Positions 33,048 to 44,111 of a stretch of 64,000 bases of DNA are shown piece after piece. This DNA is from Gamsiella multidivaricata. Lineage: Eukaryota; Mortierellomycota; Mortierellomycetes; Mortierellales; Mortierellaceae. The position numbers and the translations under genes are program-made. Numbering within the stretch: the first letter of the stretch is position 1; each line of letters begins with the position of its first letter. The stretch lies in assembly GCF_025024155.1 (NCBI RefSeq), contig NW_026251738.1:331906-395905 (forward strand). Reading direction: 5' to 3'. The notes below the pieces were generated by a model, which ran no database searches, was not told where the DNA came from, and worked only from the letters and a program-made list of their open reading frames with translations.

Positions 33048-34787
33048 ATGGCAAACACACTCACACTTCCGGACGTTCTTATGCCCGTGGGCCGGCTTCT
33101 ACAACTCAAAGACCTCACCGCAGCAGTACGGGTCTGCAAGGCATGGCACAATGCCATGACACCCCTGATCTGGCGCACCCTATCCTTCGACACTCCACTT
33201 TATATCACTTCCACACCTCTAAGAGTCACCGCCCAAAGTAGCACAACGGCCTACTCCACCTACAAAGCACCCTCTCCAGAAGCCATCGAGCGGAACGCAG
33301 CCCTCATCCGCAAGATCACAGTCTCCAGAGGATCCCAACAGCATCCAGCAGACCATGCAGCGCAGAACGCAGCCCTGAGATATTGCTCCAATATCCTATC
33401 CCTCGAAATCTTAAAGTCTGATGCCTATCGCTTGAACCAGCTGTGTGCGATTCACCACACGGACGAACATCTTTGGCAGGACGTTACTCCGTTCGTCCTC
33501 AGGAATCGTCGCTCCATACACACGATCGTCATCCATCGATCGAGACAGACACCTTCGAATGAGTTCATGGAGGCAGTGCTGGATATCGCTTGTCTCAGAG
33601 AGTTTACGACGGCATACTGTCACTACCGAGCTCAAACCCTAGCGCAACTCTTGGTCGTTCACGGGTCCAACTTAGAAATCCTTGCGCTCGAGGGCGATGT
33701 AATCCAACATTGTGACAACTCATCGTTGGCTCAGATTATGAGACTAGTCCAATTGAATCGACTACGGGAGCTCAGGATCGAGAAGTTGGACGGGAACATG
33801 GACATAGATAGCCAACTACAATTGATCCAGCGAGCACCGAATCTCATCAAGTTGACTTGGGATCTTGGAAGGTATCCGTTCCCGGATCAGGACGTTTTTT
33901 GTCAGATCGTTTCAGAGACATGTCCCGGGATCGAACGCTATGTCTTGATTGCCGCATCGCAGGATTTTCCTACAGAAGCCGCCAGGAGACTTTATCCGTC
34001 CTACATTGCGAAGGAACCCACGCCTAAGGACCGTACGCTGGCGAAGGTCCTAGACCTATCGAAAACCGTGACCCAATTCGATGTTCTCAAGTCCAGCTTC
34101 GGTCCACAATCCATGGCAGCCTTGAGACGACACTTCTCGGTACTAACGACGCTGAAGTTCGAGGCATGTTCGCTCTTCACGAGCACCATGGCTCAGGAAT
34201 GTCTCTCGTCGACGCCACTGCTAAGGAGTTTTACGGCGGACAGGATTTCTGCACACGATATCATCCGTGGTATAGACAGCGAGCAGAAGGGGCAGTCTTC
34301 GTCTTCATGGGTCTGTCTTGGACTGACCGTCTTGGTAGTGTCGATCGTCGACTTGCCAGATGTATCCCCCCGCACCTTGGAATTCAAAACCAGTCCAGTG
34401 GAGCGACAACGGAACTTCCAATGCCATGCCAAGGTGCTCCTCCAACTCTCCAGATTGGAACGGCTCGTCCTTTTATTCGTGGGATACAATTCTGGGCTTG
34501 CACATGCTGACTATCTGACAGACAGACCTCGACTAGGGATCAAAATGGACGGGATCTGTTTAAAACCTGAGGCGGGATTGTACCAGTTACAGACATTGAA
34601 GAAATTGAGGTTCTTTAATGTGGATAGAGTGCCGCAGGACTTGTCGATGGAAGAGGTGAAGTGGATACACAAGGCCTGGCCGAGCCTGGTATGGTATCAA
34701 GGACCGTTAAGTCCGGATAGGAAGCGAAGGGAGGAGCTGGAGCAGTATATGTTAGAGCATAAGATCAGGCCGAATTCGACTTGGTAG
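33048..34787 (+). CDS. F-box protein with LRR-like C-terminal region
   Basis: Single exon, 579 aa, starting at the first ATG (33048, MANTLTLPDVL) after a T-rich leader. Residues about 4-45 fit an F-box (LPDVLMPVGRLLQLKDLTAA then VRVCKAWHNAMTPLIWRTL). The rest has loosely spaced hydrophobic repeats such as LEILALEGDVI, LRELRIEKLDG, LIKLTWDLG and LTTLKFEACSL, typical of irregular LRRs in fungal F-box proteins. It is probably a substrate adaptor of an SCF ligase. It differs completely from the F-box protein at 4219. No signal peptide or membrane segment is visible. Confidence 0.82.
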   Translation: MANTLTLPDVLMPVGRLLQLKDLTAAVRVCKAWHNAMTPLIWRTLSFDTPLYITSTPLRVTAQSSTTAYSTYKAPSPEAIERNAALIRKITVSRGSQQHPADHAAQNAALRYCSNILSLEILKSDAYRLNQLCAIHHTDEHLWQDVTPFVLRNRRSIHTIVIHRSRQTPSNEFMEAVLDIACLREFTTAYCHYRAQTLAQLLVVHGSNLEILALEGDVIQHCDNSSLAQIMRLVQLNRLRELRIEKLDGNMDIDSQLQLIQRAPNLIKLTWDLGRYPFPDQDVFCQIVSETCPGIERYVLIAASQDFPTEAARRLYPSYIAKEPTPKDRTLAKVLDLSKTVTQFDVLKSSFGPQSMAALRRHFSVLTTLKFEACSLFTSTMAQECLSSTPLLRSFTADRISAHDIIRGIDSEQKGQSSSSWVCLGLTVLVVSIVDLPDVSPRTLEFKTSPVERQRNFQCHAKVLLQLSRLERLVLLFVGYNSGLAHADYLTDRPRLGIKMDGICLKPEAGLYQLQTLKKLRFFNVDRVPQDLSMEEVKWIHKAWPSLVWYQGPLSPDRKRREELEQYMLEHKIRPNSTW

Positions 34788-35138
34788 TAGACCTGGTACA
34801 GTTACTCTCAGCAACAAGACTACTCTACTGCTTGCAATACCCCGTTCAATTAAAGCCGTCTGCAATGGACTTATCCCTTCCAATGCGTGAAATTAACATT
34901 AGCAGGCGCCTCATAGAGCCTTACCGCTTCCTGCGAGGCCGCCCCACGTAATATGATTCAGGATCCGAAGATCTATTCGTATTAAACTAAAGTTCGAAAG
35001 GCAGTAACCGTCGCGTTCTAGCACGGATTCTGACTTACAGGCGTTCAGCCATAATCTGACGGACGATAGTTTCGAGAGCCATTGCCTGCTCAGCCATTCG
35101 ACATTTTTTCGCGTGTTAAATCCCTCAGTTAAACTCTG
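34788..35138. other. Convergent intergenic spacer
   Basis: Lies between the 3' ends of F-box 2 (+) and the LRR protein (-). No gene or repeat seen. Confidence 0.5.
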
Positions 35139-37671
35139 TTAATGTATTATTATGTCACATCTTGTGGTCTTGGACACTTGACATAGCGCTTGAACTCCGT
35201 TGTCCCCAGTTGAGTTGTCCCCCAAGGCCAAAGTGGCCAGGGTCGAGTTGGTCTTGAGTGCCTTAGACAACGTCTGAGCTCCGCTGTCTCCGATCCTGTT
35301 GAGAGTCAAGTCCAAAGTGGTCAGAGTCGAATTGGTCTTGAGTGCCTCAGACAGCGCCTGAGCTCCGTTGTCTCCAATTGAGTTGTCCCCCAAGGCCAAA
35401 GTGGCCAGAGTCGAGTCGGTCTTGAGTGCCTCAGACAGCGCCTGAGCTCCGTTGTCTCCGATCCCGTTGTTCCACAAGTCCAAAGTGGTCAGAGTCGAGT
35501 TGGTCATGAGTGCCTCAGACAGCGCCTGAGCTCCGTTGTCTCCGATCCCGTTGTTCCACAAGTCCAAAGTGGCCAAAGTCGAGTTGGTCTTGAGTGCTTC
35601 AGACAGCGCCTGAGCTCCGTTGTCTCCGATCGGGTTGTCCCCCAAGTCTAAAGAGGTCAGAGTCGAGTTGGTCATGAGTGCCTCAGACAGCGCCTGAGCT
35701 CCGTTGGGTCCGATCGAGTTGGCTGCCAAGTCCAAAGTGGTCAGAGTCGAGATGGTCTTGAGTGGCTCAGACAGCGCCTGAGCTCCGTTGGATCCGATCG
35801 AGTTGCCCGCCAAGTCCAAAGTGGTCAGAGTCGAGTTGGTCTTGAGCGTCTCTGCTACTATTCCAAATTCCTTTCCTCCAATCGATCTAGCTACCGTCTC
35901 AAAGGATAACTGGCGAAGATGAGATGGTCTTTTTGTTTCAAAACTGGAAAGCTTGACAAACTCCTTTGGAAGGACAACATGAATCATTTTCATATTAGGA
36001 AGTTGTATGATGCGAAAAAGTACTTCGTATCGTGTGGATGTCGGCAACAGTTTGCTGCCGAGGCTTGTTCGAAATCGATAGAGATCAAGTCGAAGAATCA
36101 ATACTCTTGATTTCTTGAGTGCATCCTCTAATGCTTCAAGATCACTCCTAGTGCACTCCCAGTCGAATGTGATATCCAGGTCGTCAACACGTCGTGCTTT
36201 GCCTAGGGCATCGAAGAATTCTGCAGCTCTGATTTTGGATCCCAGCCTGATCACTACTTGACCGAGTTGCGGTTCATAAGTACCACCATTCATCTGGACT
36301 GCATTTGTAAATGCCTGTTGCTCTTTTTCTTTGTAAGTCAAACGATAATGGTCGATGCAGACCCATTTGACATGGCCCTCCTGTGTGACAATTCGGTAGA
36401 GGTTTCCTAGTGCTCGATGCTTGTCTTTGCCCTTGATAAAAGCTTCCAAGTGACGAAGGTCTGCACCCTCTAAAGCGTCCAGTCCAGTGAACGAATCCGC
36501 CTCGATGTCCTTGGCCGAGTCCTGATCTTTGGAATCGTTGTTCGCAAGTCCTTGTAGATACGCGATAGACTGGTTGACATCTGACTGTGAGATGGTGTCC
36601 AGAGAGTCCTTGAACATGTCAATAACTCCAGGGGCACTGATGGCAGCCAGCGCGGGAACGGCGAGGCCCGCAATTGTGACCCCGTACTTGATCATCTCTA
36701 GCACAGTCAGCATGTACCTGCCATACTTTTGGAAAAACTCCTTGGGTCTGTGAAGGTCGTATCCCTCATGTTTGGCAAGGTGAATGTGGTGTGGAATCTT
36801 GGTATTCTCGCCATCAAACACCTTGGTGTGCTCGCCACATTCGCAGAGAAAATGAAGTCGGAACTGGTTGTTGAGGATGTTGGCGGGGTCCCAGTTGGAG
36901 GTCTTATTGGGTAGGATGATGAATAGTCGTGGAATCGGATACTCGTGCAGCTCGTATGTCTGTGTAAGGAGCGCCGCGACTCGTCCATGAATGACTGCGA
37001 GTCGATCGAGTGCCTGCTCTTGCATCAGGAGCATCTTGTCATCCTTCTCTTTAGCCTCTAGCAGCAGAGCCAGCATCTTGTCATCCTTCTCTTTAGCCTT
37101 TAGCTGCAGTGCCAGCATCTTGTCGTCCTTCTCTTTGGCTTCCAACAGCAAATCCAGAATTTGTTGTTGTATGTCTTTGTTTTCGGACTTGATCATCGTG
37201 CTTTGTTCGATATTGCGAGCAACAAAAGGAACCAAGCTTGCTGATGACAAAAGAAGGTTCTGAGAGGTCTGGGTACCCACTTCCCCTAGTGTAGAGCAAT
37301 AGACAACGGCGTTGTTGATGCTGGACTGAGGTTCTTCTGTAATGACATCTAGGACCTTGTCAGGGTAGAATGCGATGCATTGAGATCTAATAGAGCAGAA
37401 GAACATGTGGGAATTGAGTTTCTCTCTTTTGTCAGGTCGATTGAGATGTCTGGGTGATTAGTGCGTGCCTTGTGCCATCAATCTCTGGGAGGAATGGAAT
37501 GGGATGACCATTCAACGCAAAGTGCTGTGCATCCGTAAACGCGTCCTGAATGTCTTCCAAACTCACAAAGCACGACGAAGTGTCAATGGCTCCAGGGATA
37601 TTGGTGGTCCTGACAGAGACCTCTCGAATGATGTCTGCCTGCCGGAATTGTTGGTGTAGATGTTGTGTCAT
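35139..37671 (-). CDS. RNI-type leucine-rich repeat protein with a large N-terminal region
   Basis: Two exons, 37469-37671 and 35139-37386; 816 aa. The intron 37387-37468 needs a GC donor (AAG|GCACGC) and a TTAG acceptor; it joins LNGHPIPFLPEIDGTR to SQCIAFYPDKVLDVI in frame. N-terminal order: a short globular start; a coiled coil built of three 14-residue AKEKDDKML repeats; then a region with YPIPRLFIILP, FRLHFLCECGEHT, HHIHLAKHEGYDLHRP, EFFQKYGRYMLTVLE and a hydrophobic helix VTIAGLAVPALAAI. About residues 580-816 hold eight 28-residue LRRs of the ribonuclease-inhibitor kind (LDLxxNxIGxNGAQALSEAL). No NACHT or kinase motif is visible, so this is not a classical NLR. A role in recognition is inference from architecture. 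The coding repeats are nearly identical at DNA level. Confidence 0.75.
35160..35850 (-). repeat. 84-bp coding tandem repeats (LRR array)
   Basis: About eight units of 84 bases each encode one 28-residue LRR. They share long identical blocks (for example TCAGACAGCGCCTGAGCTCC on the plus strand), with changes concentrated in the codons just after LDL. Confidence 0.85.
37030..37155 (-). repeat. 42-bp coding tandem repeat (coiled coil)
   Basis: Three units of 42 bases each encode 14 residues (AKEKDDKML plus four or five hydrophobic residues), two heptads per unit. Confidence 0.85.
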
Positions 37672-38897
37672 GGTGGTGGCAATTCAAAGGATGGTGGGTG
37701 AGGAATGAAGGATCTCAGCTGGCGAAGATGTCAACTTTAATACTTGTCTCTGTTGACTCTTTGGTGTCTTCGCCCTCGCCCTCGCCCTCGCCCTTGCCAC
37801 TTTAGTACGGAATTAGGTTTAAAGTGTATGTTCTATGGAATGTTTTTTTTTTTGGCTCAACTGCGGCAAAGATGTTTACTCATGACCTGCTTAATGCCTA
37901 GTGTGACCCCACTTGGCATCCTTGATGACTTTGATCTTTCTAGGCATTCTCTCAATCAAGCATTGGCGGACAGAAGGAAGGGATCTTGTTCCGCTCCACT
38001 TGAAATCTTTCCCAGAGTTCGACCATGCCTTTCGGAATGCAAACAGTCAGTGGATCGGGGTAGTCAGGGGGTTCTAGGGTAGAAGAGTGATTTATTCGAT
38101 GATGATTTCCATCTAATCCCACGTTAGAAGAGCTATTATATACGAAGGATATGGTGAAGCAAAGCAGCTGGAGTGCTCCAGACAACTGGGCGAAGCATTC
38201 TTATGACTATGACATCATTCTCGAATCAACCCTTGTACCTGTTGCACCAGCCTTAAATCCCTCAAATCTTATATCCAGGCATATTCATTCCCAGAGGTTG
38301 TTCTTTCGAACTGTCTAAAAACACGTCTCTCTTCACCCTTTTCCACGGGAACATCATTCACATTCCCATCCCCCCCCAACTTCTTCTACATGACAACTCT
38401 CTCTGCTCACTCCCAATATCTCTCCACCCACCCTGATAGATCCCAGCCTCGATGACATCGAATGCGCTACTCGTGGTGGAAACCGAAGACTCGGACTGGT
38501 AGCGGGACATTGGCATTTTCAGGATAAATGTGCGGAATATCTATATCCTTTGCGTCCCCCAAGTTACGCGTTGTTAAGTTCAAAGTGTGGTGTAATAATA
38601 AACGCATCTCTGTCAATCTTTCTTGCATAAACACAAAGGAAGGTGGCAATAGTGAAGTCAGTTTAATATTCCAAGTCTCCTCAATATCACCCTGAATAAA
38701 AACAGTTCGCTTTGTTACTTGGAAAAAAAAAAATGCCTTCCCAATGCGAGTTACACACTTTCCTGCAGTATTTTTGTTATTGCAGAGAACGCGTCGTCTA
38801 GGAGGACATCTTATTGTCGATAGACGTTCAAAAGAGCTAAATTAATATGTATGTATTCTAAAAAGCAAACAACAACAACAAAAATAAAACAATAAAA
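37672..38897. other. Intergenic with Tc1/mariner relic
   Basis: About 1.2 kb between the LRR gene start and the 3' end of RGS paralogue 2. It contains the transposase relic at 37891-38074 and a T-run at 37843-37853; otherwise I see nothing convincing. Confidence 0.5.
37891..38074 (-). pseudogene. Relic of the C-terminus of a Tc1/mariner transposase
   Basis: On the minus strand one frame reads GMVELWERFQVERNKIPSF and stops. A second frame just after it reads LIERMPRKIKVIKDAKWGH then TRH and a stop. Together they match the end of Tc1-type transposases (ELW..LQ.EWNKIP, then LI.SMPRRI.AVI.AKGGHTKY) in order and spacing, with one frameshift. The usual WPxQSPDLNPIEN block before it is not readable, so the copy is decayed or deleted. 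No terminal inverted repeats were found. Confidence 0.6.
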
Positions 38898-41800
38898 CTA
38901 TGCCTGCCGCTGTGGAAGTGCCGCAAAGATGATGGTCGCGACCACTGTCCAGAACAGACACCAAAACAGCATCCAGATGGCCTTCTTCCGGTGCAGCGTT
39001 CGGATCGATGGTTCCATTACCCGCCTGAACCTGAACACATGTCTATCTTCAGCCCTACGAACGAACAATCAACAAAGAAATTGCCAGTTAGTTAGTTTTT
39101 TTTTTTTCTTGTCTCTCCATCTATCGCGCATGTAACAAACATATTACACATGCAGTTTTTGGGCACTTACTCTTTCCCAATCAAGCCAAGCACAGGTGAG
39201 AACCCGTGGATCCCCGTTACAAAACATACTGTTCCAGGCCACCCTGCCACCACCCCCACGACCCACACCCATGGCCTCGTCCATCCACCCCAGTCCATCG
39301 CCACCAATACCACCTGCACCACCAGTACCACAATCCACAACATAATCCCGACCGCGATCATCCCGCGCTGTTTGATCCGGTTATTGACATGGTTCTGGTG
39401 CAACAGCCCCAGGTTCTGCTTGGTCGCGTATTTGAGGAACAATGGGAAATAGTGGTCCTGCAGAACGACGTCCACGACGAACCCCTTGGCAGCCCCAAAG
39501 ACATGCGTGCCATCCCTTCGACCTTCTTGCTGGATCTGCATGTGGATCCGCCGACGACATTCTAATGGGAGATAGAATGTCGCTGCTGCAGGCGAGTGTG
39601 AAATGACCTGTGTTGGAGGTCCTGAACTCGAGAAGGCTTCCGTTTTCAATGCCTGTGGCTGTGCCTGTAGCTGCGATTGTGGCTGTGCCTGTGGCTGTGG
39701 CTGCGGCGCTGATGTGGATTCTGAAGGTACTGGTGCCGACAATGGACCAGAAGCAGTTTTTCTGAGTTGCTGCTGCAGGCCAGAACCAGTGCGCAAAGGC
39801 TGAACACTGAATTCCTTGACGGGTTGCGGTCTGCCTTGAGGCTGCCCTGCTGTCGCTGTCTCGAAGGCCTGCCTCAGCTGAATCACAGATCCGCCCGCAC
39901 CAGTCTCAAGGACGGGTGGACCACCCACGGATGAGTTGCCCTTCGTGTCGTCGTTGAAGTGCCCAGGGCGCTTCATGTCTTGACCATGCTGATGTACGAT
40001 CCCCAGACTCTCTAAAAACCGTTCGGCATCGAGGACGTCCTCATCATCATCCTCCTGGTCATCTTCATCGTCGCTGTCGTATTCTTCCTCATCGCCATCG
40101 TCGTCGTCATCCTCCTCATCATCATACTCGCTATCGTCTGTTTCGTCTATATCCTTCGTAACCGTCGTGGTATTGATCGTCAGCGTGGGCAAGTCCACAA
40201 CCGTCGTTTCCGTTCCCAACAGCCGCGCCAAAAATGCGGTGATGCCGGTCGCTGTCGTTGTCCTCTCCAGTTTCACCGGCCGTACTTTCGCTGCTGCAGA
40301 GTTGACCTTATTCTCCTTACGATCCTGACCAGTACTGTCGCCGTCGTGTGCTTCTTCACCCGAAAATTCTGTCTTCTCTTCAGAGCCCGCATTCGCCGCA
40401 TGAACACCGTTGCTGGCTCGCGAGTGCGATCCATCCTGGACGGCCTCATGGTCCACTCTGTTGCCAACGCTCGCTCTCCTGTCCAAAGAGATTCCTCTCT
40501 CTTGCAATCGCCTCGATTGCCGAGCCTCCGCACCTCGACCTCGCCATTTGTCGTTCCACCCCGCAATCACCTGCTCTGCATATCCATATTCAGAAGAATT
40601 CTTCTTCTCCGCTTTGCTGAGATCAAGTGTTTTCGGATCTTCTGACGTTTTTGACGTAACTGCAGCAGTCTCCTCCATAGCCATAGAAGCCGTGCGTAGT
40701 TGGACCAAGTACTTGCGGTAGATCCTGAGTGCGGACTCTTCCAGATCCTCCAGACCGATTGTCCTATAACTCTGGAACAAAAGCGCTCGTCCACCGTCTT
40801 GAATTGTACTGTGCACGCTCGATGGCTGGGCAGATTGATGAAAGCTGTCGCCCGATCGACGGGAAATGGACAGGGGTGGTTGGAGCGGACCTACCGCACC
40901 GCTGTCGGCTCCGATAACCGAAGCCTTCTTGAGTAAGGCAATGGGCTCGGCAATTTGCAACGATTGCTTCGACATTTGGCGCCTGGGTATGAGATCGTTG
41001 ATGGCGGCGGTGTCATGGCCACTCGATTGGTCTGGTGACATAAAATCCTCAACCACCTCCACCAGCTGAGCTATCTCGTCCTGCGCATTCGAGCCCTGTC
41101 TTCGCGGAGCCAAGAACTGCTGCGAGCTCACGCGCCTTATGCCGTTGCTGTGATAATCCACCGTAATAGACGACCGTCTCCTTGTAACTCTCCTGTCTGG
41201 CAGAGCATCGGTCGATCCAAAGCGGTATTGTTTATCTGCATTGCCAGGTTGGGATATTGAGTGGCTATCGCTGTGCTCCTGTAACGGTTCCTCTAAGGAC
41301 TGTTGACTCTCCTCCAGGGACGGCCTCCGTGCGCTCACACCGGTCAAGAGTCGATTGTATGAGCCAGCTGCCCGCTGCTCTGATCCGCGCCGCTGAGGAA
41401 GATAGAGTGGCAAGGGCGACGAGAGCGGCAAGGACGAATCCTGGACCCCATAATTACGACGATGTGTTTCTGCAGGGTAGGGCCGATGGTCGTGTGATGG
41501 TGGTGCCAGCTGCAGACTTGATCGACTGGTACGATGAAGACTCGAACCATTCAATCCATGTCCATTCGTTCTGTATCCATCGTAGGGCCCGTTTCTGAGC
41601 AGCGCTCGTTGCCCATGTGCGGTATCCTCGTGGTCTGACGGGAGATATCTATTCTGGTAGCCCGCAGAGTACGAACCCCGTCTCCTGTCACGAGTGAATG
41701 GGTTATCCTCGAGCACTTGTTCGCGTTTCCGTCGGGATTCAGAGATATCGAAGGTCCTACAAAGCTGCTCATGGGCAGTGACATCCTAGAAGTGAGCGAA

Positions 41801-43240
41801 TGGGAAAAGACGACCAGAGACGAGCAGCAATGAATAAACATGTTTTTTTCAATCCGGGTTACTTATAATCAATTATCGTACGACCGCACTTACGGCCCAG
41901 AAATTAAGATACTCTACGGCACGTTGACTCCTCAAAAAGGCCTCAAAGTCATCATAGCCAAGGGGATACCGCGTTCTCTTGGCAAGAACGTCCACCAGAC
42001 CCGGTAGCGCTTTCTCGGATCTTGAACCACCATAGCCGAGCTCCAGTGACGGTTGCTGTTGTTCAGACTGGTGCTTCTCCTTCTTTACCCTTCGCTTCTT
42101 CCTACGACCCTTCGCCTTCCTCTTGGGTTGTTTCTCGCGCTGCTCTGGTCTTTCCGATATCCGGCGCTGATCGTTTTGCGGATACCGCCGTTGATCATGC
42201 GTCGTAGGGATATTGTAGCTAGAGCTCTCTTGTCGTATAAGTGATAAAGACGGGCGCCAGGACGGTCGAGTCCTCCTGGGCTCCTGTCGCTCCTCGTCCG
42301 ATATGTCCTGCACGTTACTTCTGGTTCGACTCAGACGCGCCGCTATCATCATTGCCTCTAACTGTGAGTCCTGGCTATTTCTAGTCACTTCCTCCAACTC
42401 TAAACTCGGTCTGTTTTGGAATGTATCGCCCAAGGGACTAGCTGGAGCTGAGTTTAGTGTGCTTGTCGACACCCGAAGCCGTCCAATAAAGCCTTTGCTG
42501 GTAGACCGGTGCGGCCGTCTGTCTGGTTCGGACTCTTGAGGGTCGCTTTTGGAGCCCTCATCAGAGTCCGAGAGCGGTACGGGAGACTCAACACGGATTG
42601 CAGTGCCCCATGGGTCGTGGCGTCCCTGAGGCAAATGATAGGGAGGTCTTTGACGGGTGAGATTATCCAACGATCTTCGGTAAGGCATTTGAGGGCTCGA
42701 GTGTTCATAATAGTCGTTGTGCTGTGGAGATGATGGTTGCACAGAGCGAGACGAGAGCGAGAACGGGAGGCGAGGAGGTGAGCCTGGGGAGGATGGCCGC
42801 AATGGTGTTGGCGAGTGGGGATGAGGGGCATAGGCATGATATGTGCCTTGAGGGTTCTGCGGATACTCTTGTTCACCTTGGTCATTGGACTGAGAGGCGT
42901 GGTTGATGTTTGAAGGCGTCGAGGGCGTAGTAGGGGACGATGGTGGGGGGGAGGATAGTCGTTGGGGTCGGGTGGTGATAGAGGGCGATGAGAGGGAAAA
43001 AGAAAAGGTACGAGGTCCGTTGCCGTATGAATAAGGGTGGTCCTGGGACTGGTGCTTGCGCGAGTGCTGGGCACGGCTCTGAGAGGGCGAAGCTGATAGA
43101 GGCGAGGGCCCATGTCTGATATAGCCAGCGGGGAACGCTGGGGCGACCTGTGAGGCAGAGGAGTGCGGTCGGGGGATGAAGGCCTCTTCTGTCGGGGTCG
43201 GAGGGAGCCGTGGCATGCTGTGGAGGCCTGTACCATCCAT
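38898..43240 (-). CDS. Giant RGS-domain transmembrane protein, Rax1-like (paralogue 2)
   Basis: Three exons: 41894-43240, 39171-41785 and 38898-39054; 1372 aa. A Ser/Pro/Arg-rich disordered region (1-405) leads to LPGLVDVLAKRTRYPLGYDD, FEAFLRSQRAVEYLNFWA and, across the intron, DVTAHEQLCRTF, the first half of an RGS domain. An insert of about 790 residues follows. It includes LEESALRIYRKYLVQLRT, a long Asp/Glu-only acidic tract (DNA about 40040-40145) and a Pro/Gln/Ala repeat. The second half then appears as VLQDHYFPLFLKYATKQNLG. Hydrophobic segments MIAVGIMLWIVVLVVQVVLV, WVWVVGVVAGWPGTVCFV and, in the last exon, AIWMLFWCLFWTVVATIIFA follow. The order of parts is that of the gene at 21447-24161, which shares FWxDVTAHExL. 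It is probably a G-protein regulator or polarity factor on a membrane; that is inference. Confidence 0.8.
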
Positions 43241-43245
43241 GGTGC

Positions 43246-43294
43246 CAGAGGATGTGCCTGAGGATGTGCCAGAGGATGTGCCAGAGGGTGTGCA
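43246..43294. repeat. 12-bp tandem repeat upstream of RGS paralogue 2
   Basis: Four imperfect copies of GAGGATGTGCCA begin immediately before the ATG of the gene (on the opposite strand), within its 5' leader. Confidence 0.8.
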
Positions 43295-43359
43295 CGACAG
43301 GGGGGCCGATGCGGAGGAGGGGAAAAGGATCTATGGCTGTTTTCGCCAGGAGATGTGAA

Positions 43360-43425
43360 AGAGATGAATGAAAATGAAAATGAGGATGAGAATGAGAATG
43401 AGAATGAGGATGAGGAGAAGAGGGA
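43360..43425. repeat. GAATGA/GATGAG hexamer repeat
   Basis: Degenerate purine-rich hexamers (GAAAAT, GAGAAT, GAGGAT) in the upstream region of the RGS gene; on the gene's strand this is a CT-rich leader. Confidence 0.75.
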
Positions 43426-44111
43426 GGATGAGCAGAGGGAGTTTGCACTGGGGAGGGAAGAGGTTCCACGGCACCCTTCACTCCCACGTCCTTTTCTAAG
43501 AGCGCCCTCTTTTCTTCTTTCTTTCTTTTTCTTTCCCTCCTACTCGTTGGCCTTACCACACCTTGCATAAGATGATGTAGTGATAGGGGCGGACTGGGCG
43601 AATGGATTACCTCCAGATCTTTTTTGAAATGAACAACAGCGGGGATGTGAGCCCAGTTTGAGTCGACCAACAACCAACAGAGTCGATCCGACCACCGCAT
43701 TTCTGTGCCCCGACATGTTTACAGCTGTTTACACAGACACATACGCACAGTGGATATTCTCGATCGGCGTGCATCCGATGTACGCTTACGCTTCTTCCTC
43801 CGTCCCAACTCCCGCGAAACCGTTTGACGCGTCGCCGCGGTGAAACAGCACGTACTGTCGATCTCTCTTCTGAGATTAGAACGCTCCTTTTTTTCTTTTT
43901 TCTTTTTTTTTCGGAAAGGATGCCCCTTTTTCATCCTTCACTGTTGGCCATGTTCTTTGCTGCAGCCGATCTCTGGTGGTTCACACTTTACAAAGCAAAG
44001 AAAAGTGCAGGTGTTGTTCGTGTTTCTTTTATTCTGAAAAACGGATGTAGCAACCGTGTATCATGCCGTGCCCCTGCCCGCTCTATTCGTGCCTATTACC
44101 AATGACCTCCC

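Larger units (their letters stand above)
43241..44111. other. Intergenic between RGS paralogue 2 and mS45
   Basis: Contains the two repeats listed and a T-run at about 43888-43911. I see no gene. Confidence 0.5.
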
